Shown in pieces: positions 9,310 to 17,992 of a DNA stretch of 64,000 bases. The stretch is from Nitrospirales bacterium (GTDB lineage: Bacteria > Nitrospirota > Nitrospiria > Nitrospirales > UBA8639). The first letter of the stretch is position 1. Every line of letters starts with the position of its first letter. The position numbers and the translations under genes are program-made. The stretch is from contig BQIU01000012.1 in NCBI GenBank assembly GCA_021603905.1, positions 1-64,000 on the forward strand, in the 5' to 3' direction. The notes under the pieces were generated by a model that did no database searches, was not told the origin of the DNA, and saw nothing but the letters and a program-made list of their open reading frames with translations.

Positions 9310-10137
9310 TTACAAAACCAGCCGTTCCAACATCTTCAACCCGTTTGACAGGCCAATATCTTTTCGAAATCGTTCAAATGCTGGAAAAACGAGCGCACCC
9401 AAGTCAGGGTCGTTGGGATCGAGCGCCTCTTGAACGGCATCGAGTTCTTTCTGACTAAGTTGAATTCCCTCAGATCTGGCGTAGATGATAATCGCTAAAC
9501 GCACAGTTTCATTGCCCAAGAGTGTCTGAAGAGTTTGGGCGATTTGAAAGGGTGCAGCCTGTTGAAAAATAACCTTCACCGTGTTGTTCAAGATTACGGG
9601 TTGACGATCAAGCTTGCCGTTATCCAGGAGGTCTTGTTTCACTAAACGGACTCGGCTTGGCACCGAAATTAAGTCTCGTTTAATGGCAATGACGAGCCGA
9701 ATCGGCAGTCTCGGAAGTGAACGGACATCTCGAACAACCGAAATGGGTAGGTCGGGGATGAGATGGAGTGCAGCGGCCGTGGCATCAGCCACATCACCAA
9801 AGAATTGTCCTGTGAGAAGCAGATCAATAGCTAGTTGCGCTTCTTTTGGCTTCAAGCCGGCCGGTAAGGGAACACGTTTCAGAGCGGCACGAATGGCTTT
9901 CGAGTCACGAATATCAAATGATGAAATTTTTTTACTTTTCCCACTGCCTTTGGTGTCTGTCCCTTTGGCTACAAACATCATCAAAGCAGGAAAATTCAAA
10001 TCACGAATGAGTGGTAAGATATCTGCCGCTTGTTCACGTGAAACTCGCCTTTCTCTGACGCGATCTTTCAAGCGAAGACGAAGTTCTGCAAACCCTTCAT
10101 CCAATAATTGATCAAACCCTTCAATTCGTCCAATCAT
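9310..10137 (-). CDS. Hypothetical protein, 275 aa
   Basis: The soluble 275-residue protein has no family I can name. It starts MIGRIEGFDQLLDEGFAELR, has a Lys/Gly/Ser-rich linker (TDTKGSGKSKKISS, about residues 60-74), and is otherwise helical with many Leu and charged residues. A central segment is rich in Arg and Pro (SVVRDVRSLPRLPIRL). No membrane segments or catalytic motif are evident. It is convergent with the preceding 146-residue gene. The 330-bp gap beyond its start holds an inverted repeat but no gene. Confidence 0.6.
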   Translation of the reverse strand: MIGRIEGFDQLLDEGFAELRLRLKDRVRERRVSREQAADILPLIRDLNFPALMMFVAKGTDTKGSGKSKKISSFDIRDSKAIRAALKRVPLPAGLKPKEAQLAIDLLLTGQFFGDVADATAAALHLIPDLPISVVRDVRSLPRLPIRLVIAIKRDLISVPSRVRLVKQDLLDNGKLDRQPVILNNTVKVIFQQAAPFQIAQTLQTLLGNETVRLAIIIYARSEGIQLSQKELDAVQEALDPNDPDLGALVFPAFERFRKDIGLSNGLKMLERLVL

Positions 10138-10301
10138 TATTCCACCCCTTATGACAGTTGATGAGAAAAAATATATTTTGCAAGTCTAGCCTAACTCACC
10201 ATAAGGCTCAAATACATTCACGTGTGTTTTTCGCTGTGGATTTAGAGAAAGAGAACGCAGTCCTAGCTGGGCAGTGAAAGGCTACAAGCTGTTCGGCGGT
10301 T

Positions 10302-10435
10302 AGGACGGAATTGGGGACATGATTGCAAATGTGAAAAATTGGAATGGAGAGAGTGAATGAGGGTGCAGAGAATTCATGATTAATTTCATGATGCGCGAAT
10401 GAGATTCATCCGAGAACATTGTCGAATTCCGTCCT
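10302..10435. repeat. Widely spaced inverted repeat in intergenic gap
   Basis: The 334-bp gap at 10138-10471 holds no gene. It contains an exact inverted repeat, AGGACGGAATT at 10302-10312 and AATTCCGTCCT at 10425-10435, with 112 bp between the arms. It could be a decayed element end or a chance match; no function can be assigned. Confidence 0.3.
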
Positions 10436-10471
10436 GGATTTTTTCACGTACTCAAATCCTGTTCAAGGTTT

Positions 10472-11113
10472 TTATTCTGATGTTTCCTGAGTCGTCTTTT
10501 CCAACTGCTGGAGATTGGTTCCCGCATTCTCAATATCAGAGGACATGCGCCTCACCACAATCTCACTACTAAGATTGGTGGACACAAAGAAAATCCCTAT
10601 AATTCCAAAGACAACAAAAGCTGTTTTTTGCGGTAGACGATGAACCTCGGTTGTTGCAACAATCATGAGATAGGTCCACCAGACAATTCCAATAATCGAG
10701 CCGAGGTAAGGAATCAGACTGGCCACCACCGTGATAGGATACAAAGCCGCGGCATAGGCCATGCATCGATACGCTGCCTCAAATGGTTCTTGTGAACCAA
10801 TAATTTTCCATACGGCAAACACAATACCTGCACCGAGAAAACTTAAGGCCAATGTCATGATAGGAATAAAAATAATTCCGCCAAAACCCACCGCCATCGC
10901 TTCGCCAACAGTCCCAAGTCCAAAGAGGGAAACGACCGCCATCCCTACCGCGGTCACCACGGCAATGACCAAGACAAACGTAACTGGGTCGCCATATCCT
11001 CCAGCCTTCGGCATGCGGCGATAGAATCCTTTGGGGTTGGTGAGAATGGTGTAGACATCTTGAAGAATGGCGGTCGCCAATGGTGGATTCTCTTGCGGGC
11101 TTGTCTCTGACAT
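10472..11113 (-). CDS. Yip1-family multi-pass membrane protein
   Basis: The 213-residue protein has an N-terminal cytoplasmic stretch with the family's typical opening (DVYTILTNPKGFYRRMPK), followed by about five hydrophobic segments (PVTFVLVIAVVTAVGMAVV, IIFIPIMTLALSFLGAGIVFAVWK, MAYAAALYPITVVASLIPYLG, IIGIVWWTYLMIVATT, FVVFGIIGIFFV). This is the bacterial YIP1/DUF1282 pattern; the biochemical role of the family is not established. A hydrophilic Thr/Gln/Glu tail ends the protein. It stands alone and is transcribed away from tRNA-Arg. Confidence 0.75.
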   Translation of the reverse strand: MSETSPQENPPLATAILQDVYTILTNPKGFYRRMPKAGGYGDPVTFVLVIAVVTAVGMAVVSLFGLGTVGEAMAVGFGGIIFIPIMTLALSFLGAGIVFAVWKIIGSQEPFEAAYRCMAYAAALYPITVVASLIPYLGSIIGIVWWTYLMIVATTEVHRLPQKTAFVVFGIIGIFFVSTNLSSEIVVRRMSSDIENAGTNLQQLEKTTQETSE

Positions 11114-11326
11114 AAGAATACGTTCCTCTCACGATGATTCGATGAATGGCGTACCTTACTCTGAGCTTTGATTTGGCGTCAATTTACCTAAGAAATATCG
11201 CGAAGTGCGCGAAAGAAGAGATCAAGTGTCGTCGTGTTTGTTTGATAACAAGAGACGGTGGATGATGATGTGGTCTGGTCTGTTGGTTGACGGGTTGGGT
11301 TGAGCAATGTATAAAGGATAGCCTAC

Positions 11327-11402
11327 GCGCCCGTAGCTCAATGGATAGAGCATCGGTCTTCGGAACCGAGGGTTGGGAGTTCGAGTCTCTCCGGGCGCGC
11401 CA
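11327..11402 (+). tRNA. tRNA-Arg (anticodon TCG)
   Basis: The 76-nt sequence folds as a tRNA: acceptor GCGCCCG pairs with CGGGCGC, the anticodon stem TCGGT/ACCGA holds the loop CTTCGGA, and the T arm contains GTTCGAG. The anticodon is TCG, so it reads CGA and related arginine codons. The discriminator is G and CCA is encoded. Its 3' 46 bases (11357-11402) are the left end of the inserted element, so the tRNA 3' half is supplied by the attachment core and the gene stays intact. Confidence 0.95.
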
Positions 11403-12939
11403 CATCATACTGACCCCCCTCCAATCCCTGCAAAAGCGTGAAGGGAAGCGAGGTTTGGGCAGTTCGAAACCCCTCATTTCTCCGGTAGGGTAATTTCTCC
11501 GCAAACACCATTCTGAGCACTGCTCTTTTGTCTTCAATCCGGTCAGAACTCCAGAGTTTCTGCGGGTTTGCCAAAAATGTCATGGCAGTTCGAAACGTCT
11601 CATCAAAAGGTTGGAGCGGACGACCGCAATTGTTCACTTTTTCGGTGAGTGCGACCTTTTGTTCTTCCAGTTTATTGATCTGATTTTCATAGGCGGTGAT
11701 CACGCTCGTTTGTTCTGTGGCAATAATCCGGTCTAAATATTGATCGACCTTCCGTTCGATCTGACGAATTTCAGACTTGAGTGAAACCCCGTCCTGTTGC
11801 GCCATGGCCTGGCGCTGTGTCCATAACTCCTGAAACATGGTGCTGGCCACAAAAAACAGATTGCGCGAAGGCCGCATCTGTAACAGTAACTTCTCAAACT
11901 CTTCTTCCATCTTTTCTTTTCGGATGGATTTGCGGTAATCAATGCACCCTTTTGAGTGGCAGTGATAATAGGGGTATTTCCCACCCGTTCCTGTTGACCA
12001 ACAGGCGGTCATGGGATGGCCGCACGCGCCGCAGGTGACAAACCCGCGCAAGGGAAAATCCTGAGTCAAATCCTTGCGGGCCGGAGCCTTCGCTTGCCCC
12101 CTCATCCGTTTCTGAATGGCTTGATAGGTTTCATAGCTGATGAGCGGCTCGTGTTTGGCCGGATGCAGTGACAAGCCCCATTTGGGCACATCAAGATATC
12201 CGGCATACAACACGCGATTTAGCAAATCATCAACACGTTGGTACACGACCTCCCCGTCTTTATTTTTGGGAAAATGTGCGGAGCGTTCGAGAAAGCGTTT
12301 GACCTCGCTTTGGGAATCAAAACGGCCTGAGGCATAACTTTCCAGCGCTTCTTTGACAACGGACGCGACGGGCTCATCGGGCACCAGCATACGGCCCACA
12401 TGCCCCGGCACACTATCGTAGCGATAGCCCACCACCGGAGAGAAGGGCCAATAGCCGTTTCTCACGCGGGCTTGCATACGGTTCTTGGTTTGCTCGGCAT
12501 TCTTCTGGCGCTGGTGCTGCGAGACACTGGCGAGTAAATTTTCAACGAGGATACTATCGCTGTCTTCTCCAAATTCTATGCTGGGTGATACGAGCGTGCC
12601 GCCTGCGGCACCAATGGAGGTGCGAAGTTGAATATGCGCGTCTATGCCACGCGCCAGACGGCTAATGTCATCAATGATGACAAAATATTCCTGCTTTTTT
12701 TGTCGTTTTAAAAATGTCAGCATGGATTGCATTCCGGGACGATCAATGATCCCGCCAGATGCGCCCTCATCATGAAAAACTGTTTCAACCCCAAAGCCTT
12801 TATGCCTGGCGAATTCACGGCAGCGTGTTTCCTGTGATCCGAGCCCGTCCCCTTTTTTGACCTGCGCGGAGCTGGACACGCGGCAGTAGATGACGGCCTT
12901 GGCGTTCTTTCTTTTTTCTTCCATGGTATGAGCTTTCAT
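11338..12939 (-). CDS. Large serine recombinase (element integrase)
   Basis: The 533-residue protein starts with a resolvase catalytic domain: YCRVSSSAQV with the predicted nucleophile Ser22, then IIDDISRLARG about residue 90-100. A recombinase domain follows (YWPFSPVVGYRYD, RVLYAGYLDVPKWG), then a zinc ribbon (CGACGHP, with YYHCHSKGC) and a coiled-coil region (EIRQIERKVDQYLDRI, ENQINKLEEQKVAL). These enzymes integrate and excise DNA through a Ser-linked double-strand break. The gene lies against attL and its last codons (ARPERLELPTLGSEDRCSIH) are read from the antisense strand of tRNA-Arg, so its stop codon is supplied by the host chromosome. In the excised circle the frame would instead end SEEASEDNTTNDDEV. 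A 91-residue gene lies just upstream. Confidence 0.9.
   Translation of the reverse strand: MKAHTMEEKRKNAKAVIYCRVSSSAQVKKGDGLGSQETRCREFARHKGFGVETVFHDEGASGGIIDRPGMQSMLTFLKRQKKQEYFVIIDDISRLARGIDAHIQLRTSIGAAGGTLVSPSIEFGEDSDSILVENLLASVSQHQRQKNAEQTKNRMQARVRNGYWPFSPVVGYRYDSVPGHVGRMLVPDEPVASVVKEALESYASGRFDSQSEVKRFLERSAHFPKNKDGEVVYQRVDDLLNRVLYAGYLDVPKWGLSLHPAKHEPLISYETYQAIQKRMRGQAKAPARKDLTQDFPLRGFVTCGACGHPMTACWSTGTGGKYPYYHCHSKGCIDYRKSIRKEKMEEEFEKLLLQMRPSRNLFFVASTMFQELWTQRQAMAQQDGVSLKSEIRQIERKVDQYLDRIIATEQTSVITAYENQINKLEEQKVALTEKVNNCGRPLQPFDETFRTAMTFLANPQKLWSSDRIEDKRAVLRMVFAEKLPYRRNEGFRTAQTSLPFTLLQGLEGGQYDVARPERLELPTLGSEDRCSIH
11357..11402. repeat. attL, 46-bp direct repeat inside tRNA-Arg
   Basis: Identical to 48633-48678. 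It begins TCTTCGGAACCGAGG in the anticodon loop and ends at the tRNA CCA. The bases on either side differ between the two copies, which defines the core exactly. Confidence 0.92.
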
Positions 12940-12945
12940 CTTTTT

Positions 12946-13221
12946 TTATGAATCCTTCTCCTGCTCCCAGAAGGGAGTAACGGCAAGTCTAAATCTATCT
13001 GCAGGTGAATTCTTGTTCGATTCTATGACGTTACCAAAAGTCCTGCAAGTCCTGTTTAAGGATTGTCCACTGCTGCCATGTTGAGCAGGATGGGCTCCAA
13101 AAGCCTGATCCACAAAGGACTCCATCATTGCCCATAGCGTTTCCAGCAATTGCCGCTTTTGTGCCTCGCTCAAATCGAAATCTTCGATCAGGGGAAGGTA
13201 TTTTTGAAAATCGAGCGACAT
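12946..13221 (-). CDS. Small conserved-type protein upstream of the recombinase (91 aa)
   Basis: The frame stays open further upstream, but the protein-like part starts at MSLDFQKYLPLIEDFDLSEAQ (ATG at 13221). It continues KRQLLETLWAMMESFVDQAFG and then becomes polar. Small proteins with this helical start are, from memory, found directly upstream of serine recombinases in alphaproteobacterial elements. It is six bases from the recombinase start, so the two are probably translated from one message. A role as a recombination directionality factor is conceivable but nothing in the sequence proves it. Confidence 0.6.
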   Translation of the reverse strand: MSLDFQKYLPLIEDFDLSEAQKRQLLETLWAMMESFVDQAFGAHPAQHGSSGQSLNRTCRTFGNVIESNKNSPADRFRLAVTPFWEQEKDS

Positions 13222-13648
13222 GGGATAGGCGCAATCTTTCTTGCGCCACACGATGAAGCGGGCGCATCTGCAATGGGTTAAAACAAATGAATAAGGAAAA
13301 TATAACATCGGCGTGTTTCCAATCCGGGAAACAGGGCGTATCGAGCTTTTTCTAAAATGTAGAAATCGGGGTTTTGCTTGCTGCGGAGGTGATGACCCGG
13401 CAGAAAATTTCCGTAACAAAAACAGCCCTGCAAATTTTGGCTGAGTACGAATCCAATGTACATGATTTGTTCTTGTCTGGCGAGTCAAAATTATAGAGCT
13501 TGCATTAACGCCTTATAATCACTGCCGAAGTTCCGATCAATTGGGGTACACCCTATTAGATAGGATGTCACGATCGCATCCTAGGCAAGAAATGCGCGGG
13601 TTTTAAAAAGCGATTTTCGGGGGGGGCCTATTTGAGAGTAAATTTTGC

Positions 13649-13677
13649 TTAGACTGTCTCAGAGAAAAAGCTATAAT
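13649..13677 (+). promoter_or_regulatory. Predicted sigma-70-type promoter for the PLD-like gene
   Basis: TTAGAC at 13649-13654 and TATAAT at 13672-13677 are separated by 17 bases, about 40 bases before the gene at 13719. A run of eight G at 13619-13626 lies just upstream. The rest of the 13489-13718 gap shows no gene. Confidence 0.5.
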
Positions 13678-13718
13678 AAACAAAGTCCTCCAAATATTTA
13701 GGCGAATGTAGATAGCTG

Positions 13719-14531
13719 ATGAATAATAAAGCACGGCAACGTCACGAAGTGGTCATGGAGTTTGGAATTCTTATCCAGCCCATTGTTGATTTGGTAGTTG
13801 CAAACACCCCTCCGGCAATAAATCAGTATCGGGTTGCCGCCGCCAAAGTTCAAGCTGGGGATGGGATGTGGCGAGGCTCCGTCAGAAAACTGGCGTCGTT
13901 TGGACCAGATATTTTGATGAATGCAGAGTTTCAAAAAATCTCGCACACTGTGGAGCGCTTTCTTAGGAACATAAATAATCTCATTTCCGATGCGGCCAAA
14001 TCGAATGATACCGATAAACTTCAAACGGTTTGTAAAAATGAAGTGGATCGAACGAAGGAAGATTTCTATGAATGTTTGGCTGAGATACCCGTCGAATGGG
14101 AGCCAGAGATTTTCCCTGCGAACACACCCTTTACCGCATATATGAAGATTAAAGATGCGATCTTGACTGCTTCATCAAGGGTGCACTATTTCGATCGATA
14201 TCTTCCGACCAATTTTTTTGATCTTTTTCTCAGAGACATCGAAAGAAATATTGAGCTTCGTCTGGTCACTACAAAATCTGGAATTTCGAATGTACGCGAG
14301 GTTTCAGAAATAGCAATGAAAGAGTTTGATAACTACCAGCTAATCGAAGTAGACCCAAGTAAATTACACGATAGAAATCTCATAATTGACACTTCGGTTT
14401 TCTCTCTCGGTCCTAGTATAGATCGTGCTGGATTCGCGCCTACCAACTTTGGCCCATCGGAAAATTCGGATGCGGCACAATCAGAGCTTGCACAAATATT
14501 GTTGGTGGGAAAGATCGTTCACCAATCCTAG
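13719..14531 (+). CDS. Unknown protein with degenerate phospholipase-D-like C-terminal domain
   Basis: The 270-residue protein has a helical N-terminal half (to about residue 140) of no known family. The C-terminal half has YFDRYLPTNFFDLFLRDIE, RLVTTKSG, and then LHDRNLIID (residues 216-224), SVFSLGPSIDRAG. This order matches the PLD-like domain of many bacterial defence-type proteins, which have HDRFIIID followed by a GxS motif. The usual PLD HKD is reduced to HDR, so catalytic activity is doubtful and a sensor or structural role is possible. It stands alone behind a promoter-like sequence. The 14532-14804 gap that follows contains a 62-codon frame I do not call. Confidence 0.5.
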   Translation: MNNKARQRHEVVMEFGILIQPIVDLVVANTPPAINQYRVAAAKVQAGDGMWRGSVRKLASFGPDILMNAEFQKISHTVERFLRNINNLISDAAKSNDTDKLQTVCKNEVDRTKEDFYECLAEIPVEWEPEIFPANTPFTAYMKIKDAILTASSRVHYFDRYLPTNFFDLFLRDIERNIELRLVTTKSGISNVREVSEIAMKEFDNYQLIEVDPSKLHDRNLIIDTSVFSLGPSIDRAGFAPTNFGPSENSDAAQSELAQILLVGKIVHQS

Positions 14532-14804
14532 TAGGTTGGTGATCCGTGATGCTACTTCGTCCATTTGGGCTGAGGCGTGGGCGCTTTGCGGCGGCGACGC
14601 TGGCGCGGGGTGAGATCAAACTTGTTGTCTTTGAATTTATAAACGAACAACAAGAAACACCGTTTACGGCTAAGGCCGATACAGTTACCAAATCTCTAAA
14701 GCATTTATGTTTGACGAGTTGTGACAGCGGATAGATTGCTGACAGAATGAGCTTAAATACTTCTTGTTAGGCGATCCTGTCCGCAAAGCTCAAAGGAATG
14801 GGCT

Positions 14805-15740
14805 TTAAAAAATAAGCTTAGGCGCTAAATTACTTCCAAGCGAACGATCTCGATCAGGTGGCTGATTTGAAGAAAGATAATGGCCGTATAGCTTAAGAAG
14901 CATTCTAAGCGTATCTAGGTCTCTTTGGCGAATGGCTCTTTCTAGGTGAACAGGCACATTCTTTGCCATTGCTTTAGTGAATTCCTGGCGTCCCTGCGAC
15001 ACCGCCTCAGGCTCAAATGAAAAGTCTTTCATAGGAGCCTTCCATTCATTATATTCCTCTTCAGACATTTCTATTTCTACATCTTCTATGTCCATGTCAT
15101 TAGGAGGTTCAGGAATTTCCATATCATTAGGCTCACTTACGGGAATGCCGTAGCCTTCATAATTTAAAATAGCTCGAATACTTTCGAAGTCATGCTGTCG
15201 GAGGGCGCGTTCTAAAATTTCATCAATCTTTTTTTTGTCAAGGGCTTTCATTGGCTCAACTTTCTCTACTTCGTTCCTGACGTTTATACCCCTTGGATAC
15301 CGAATTCGCCAAGTCAAATTTGGGTCTTTCCCAAGAGTATCTTGCTCGTAGCAAAAATAGTAGAGAATATTTCCAAACTGCAAAAAAGCATCTTCATTCG
15401 GGTCTAAGCAATCTTCTCCATCCTCGAAAACTCGGAAAGCCAGTGTATTATAATTTAAGGGATTTCCCTCTGAATCAAACCCAGTTGCAGGTAAGTCTGA
15501 CACATGATATTTGCTATCAATTACCCTAGCTTCTTCAATCATGATTGTACGAGATATTAATATAGGATAATCAGGATATGGATCAGGAAGATCTTCTTGA
15601 ACATGAATCTCATTGTTGTTCTTTGAAGATGTTCTCTTTTTTGACGGTTCCTCTGGAGGATATGAAAGCAATGCGGTTGTTCTACGAGATATTGAACATC
15701 TCTCACTATCGTTGGTTTGTTGAGGGTTTTGCTGGTCCAT
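14805..15740 (-). CDS. Unknown acidic protein with an internal repeat, partner of a wHTH protein
   Basis: The 311-residue protein belongs to no family I know. The N-terminal 50 residues are polar and look disordered. Residues about 60-170 form a mixed domain (ILISRTIMIEEARVIDSKYHV, FLQFGNILYYFCYEQD). The C-terminal half contains two copies of a helical motif, ILERALRQHDFESIRAILNYEGYG and HLERAIRQRDLDTLRMLLKLYGHY, separated by a very acidic linker (about residues 205-235). The gene follows the wHTH gene at 15750 by 9 bp on the same strand, so they form an operon. Codon use is AT-richer than the coupling-protein operon. Function unknown. Confidence 0.55.
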   Translation of the reverse strand: MDQQNPQQTNDSERCSISRRTTALLSYPPEEPSKKRTSSKNNNEIHVQEDLPDPYPDYPILISRTIMIEEARVIDSKYHVSDLPATGFDSEGNPLNYNTLAFRVFEDGEDCLDPNEDAFLQFGNILYYFCYEQDTLGKDPNLTWRIRYPRGINVRNEVEKVEPMKALDKKKIDEILERALRQHDFESIRAILNYEGYGIPVSEPNDMEIPEPPNDMDIEDVEIEMSEEEYNEWKAPMKDFSFEPEAVSQGRQEFTKAMAKNVPVHLERAIRQRDLDTLRMLLKLYGHYLSSNQPPDRDRSLGSNLAPKLIF

Positions 15741-15749
15741 AAACTATGC

Positions 15750-16196
15750 CTATTTTTTATTTGGGGAAGATGTTCGTTGAGGTGTCTCAGAACGATTATG
15801 AATAGTTGTTGGCGAATCTTTGGTTTGTTTTTTCAAAGGCCGATATGACCAATATGGGTTTTTTATTACCTCAACAAAGGAATTGCCAAGAACTCCATCC
15901 ATCTTACTGGCATTGAGATTCTTCACTGCTGTATGAAAATCTTCCATTATTTGCTTGCAAAGTTTTTTGCCAGCCTTACTCAACTGCATCGTCCGGCCAG
16001 GCTCCACTTCTTCTAAAAGCTTTTTCCCCGTCAGACACTGAAGCCATTTAATATGGTTTAACATCGACCTTGGGGTCGACCCTATAAGTTTTGCCCCACC
16101 ACCAATGCTCTTCTTCCTGCAAGCTGCATAAAAATAAAAAGCGTGATCTGTAATTTCATGGATATTGGGGAGTTCATGTTCGTCTTCAAAGTCCAT
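15750..16196 (-). CDS. Winged-helix DNA-binding protein (LysR-type HTH only)
   Basis: The 148-residue protein carries a helix-turn-helix resembling the LysR N domain: FYFYAACRKKSIGGGAKLIG (about 21-40), SMLNHIKWLQCLTGKKLLEE and the wing TMQLSKAGKKL. There is no LysR effector domain; the C-terminus is short and basic (SYRPLKKQTKDSP). It probably acts as a local repressor or as the DNA-binding partner of the unknown 311-residue protein encoded 9 bp downstream. The upstream gap (16197-16468) is divergent and must hold promoters for both directions. Confidence 0.6.
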   Translation of the reverse strand: MDFEDEHELPNIHEITDHAFYFYAACRKKSIGGGAKLIGSTPRSMLNHIKWLQCLTGKKLLEEVEPGRTMQLSKAGKKLCKQIMEDFHTAVKNLNASKMDGVLGNSFVEVIKNPYWSYRPLKKQTKDSPTTIHNRSETPQRTSSPNKK

Positions 16197-16468
16197 GGTT
16201 CTTGCATTTTACCTTAATGCAACACCCCACCTAAATAGGCATGACATAGAAAAGATTTTCTGAGTGCAAGTACGTAGTCATCTTGCCTATGTAGACTGAG
16301 ATTCCCTACGAAATTCTTTTCTGCTGTATTGAAAAACATTTCTGTGCGTAATTGGTTATCTCCTCCAGTAAAATTTTCATTCTGAGAACAGAAAAGCCTT
16401 TCGAAGGTTGTTGGCCATACATCAACTTCAAGAAATAGTCGAAAACACTAACCTATGAGGAGATTACG

Positions 16469-16885
16469 ATGCCAAGTCAAGCACATAACAAAATCATCTA
16501 CATACCGAGTATTGAGTCGTTGAGGTGCTGGATTTGTGTGTTTGAGCGCCAGCAAGCTGTCAAAGGCCTCACGCATTTCAGCCGACGAGCATTTGTGCGG
16601 GAGATGGAGCAATTCTTCGCCCGTGCTTTCAACATCGAATTCCGCTTTGCAGATACCAGTGAAATTTATCTACCGGGGTATTGTTGGTCGGACGTAGATT
16701 CCAGATGGATCAGCTACTGGCTCCAGCGTGACTTTTCTAAGGAACAATGTAAGTGCGTTGATATACGCGATTTAGAAAAGCAACGCCAAATCGATACGTA
16801 TTTAAGATGTACGATCAGTCAACAGGCTGCACGTGTGCGCCAGCTTGCCCAGGAACACGGGCATTCTGGCTGGGAACGATTGTAG
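16469..16885 (+). CDS. Hypothetical protein, first gene of the coupling-protein operon (138 aa)
   Basis: The start at 16469 is preceded by GAGGAGATTACG, a strong ribosome site. The soluble product has no recognised domain; features are SLRCWICVFERQQAV, FSRRAFVREMEQFFARAF and a Cys/Trp-containing middle (LPGYCWSDVDSRW). It opens a set of five co-directional genes ending at 21296 that includes the VirD4-like protein, so a role in mobilization is plausible only by position. Confidence 0.5.
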   Translation: MPSQAHNKIIYIPSIESLRCWICVFERQQAVKGLTHFSRRAFVREMEQFFARAFNIEFRFADTSEIYLPGYCWSDVDSRWISYWLQRDFSKEQCKCVDIRDLEKQRQIDTYLRCTISQQAARVRQLAQEHGHSGWERL

Positions 16886-16977
16886 GTCTGTATAACCGGT
16901 GATGCTATTTCCCGGAAGCGCTTCTTTGCTGATTTAGAATCCGTAAAGCTTTCAGCCAAAAACTGATCGGAGGATTT

Positions 16978-17967
16978 ATGAGTAAAGAAGACAGCGGCGT
17001 TCAAAAAAATGATAAAGCGGCATGGGCTCAGCTTCGTGCCATTATGATGCCTTTTCTTCGCATGCTGCTGAGCCATCCCGATATCAAGGAAGCGAAAAGG
17101 CTGGTGGCTGAGCAGGCCAAATTAGTATGGGAGAAATTCTTTGGCGCTGAACTGGAACGGCTGGGGCTTGAAGTGCAGGCGATTGAAGGTGCCTTTGCCA
17201 AGTCCAGCGATATTCTGGCTTCGCTGATGGACCGATTGGGTCAAACCAATCCCTATATTCCGGCGGCACATATGTACGGAAAGGGTGAGGATCAATACAT
17301 TCCGTTTTCCAGGTGGCGATCCAAAGACAAAGTCATCGTTATTTCCTCCTTGTGTTTCGCTTTGGTCGTACTGACCATGAGCGCGGCCAATGTGTATGCC
17401 AATATTTTAGGCTCGGGCAACCCGATTTTTATCGACCAGCCCTTCCTGGCTCTTATTATCTCCGCGCTTCTTCCTGCCGGATCGGTAGCCATGAAGTTCA
17501 CCGCCGATATTTTTGAATCAGACAAAACAAGGGGGTTTTATAAAAAAAGCCTCTATGTCCTATCCGTTCTGGCGCTGCTGGCCTGGACGGTCTTGTTTGC
17601 CCTTAATTTCCATGGTCTGTCTTCGGAGATCAATTTCGATGATCTGGAAGGCTCCAATCCCACCTCGTCGGCGCTGACCTGGGTTCAGTTACTGGCTGAG
17701 CTTTTGGTGGGATTTGTTTTGTGTCACGTGGCCTCGGATACCTATAGCAAATATGCCCCCAATGCCTTTATCCGCAATCCCGAATATGCCGAGATTGAAT
17801 CGGCAATTCAGGAGCATTTCCCGTCCCATGACCCGCTGCGGGAGCAGCGCAATACCACCAGAGGCCGTCAAACGGAGCTGAAGGCCTCTCAATCACTCTT
17901 CGTGAATGAAATAGTGGCTCTGTATATCGCGATGCGTCGGCGTTTTGATGAATCATCACCCACTTAA
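16978..17967 (+). CDS. Integral membrane protein of the coupling-protein operon (329 aa)
   Basis: A cytoplasmic N-terminal part of about 115 residues (helical, ALERLGLEVQAIEG-like) precedes four hydrophobic segments: VIVISSLCFALVVLTMSAANVY, PFLALIISALLPAGSVAM, LYVLSVLALLAWTVLFALNF and LTWVQLLAELLVGFVLCHVA. The tail is soluble and ends with an Arg-rich helix (EIVALYIAMRRRFDE). A GGAGG site lies just before the ATG. I know no family. Close spacing to the secreted protein and the VirD4-like ATPase suggests these form one membrane-associated complex. Confidence 0.55.
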   Translation: MSKEDSGVQKNDKAAWAQLRAIMMPFLRMLLSHPDIKEAKRLVAEQAKLVWEKFFGAELERLGLEVQAIEGAFAKSSDILASLMDRLGQTNPYIPAAHMYGKGEDQYIPFSRWRSKDKVIVISSLCFALVVLTMSAANVYANILGSGNPIFIDQPFLALIISALLPAGSVAMKFTADIFESDKTRGFYKKSLYVLSVLALLAWTVLFALNFHGLSSEINFDDLEGSNPTSSALTWVQLLAELLVGFVLCHVASDTYSKYAPNAFIRNPEYAEIESAIQEHFPSHDPLREQRNTTRGRQTELKASQSLFVNEIVALYIAMRRRFDESSPT

Positions 17968-17992
17968 CATTCATACAAAAAGGAGGTTTACG

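Noticed and set aside
14546-14734. 62-residue frame after the PLD-like gene
   Set aside because: No ribosome site, atypical composition and overlap with other weak frames; not enough support.
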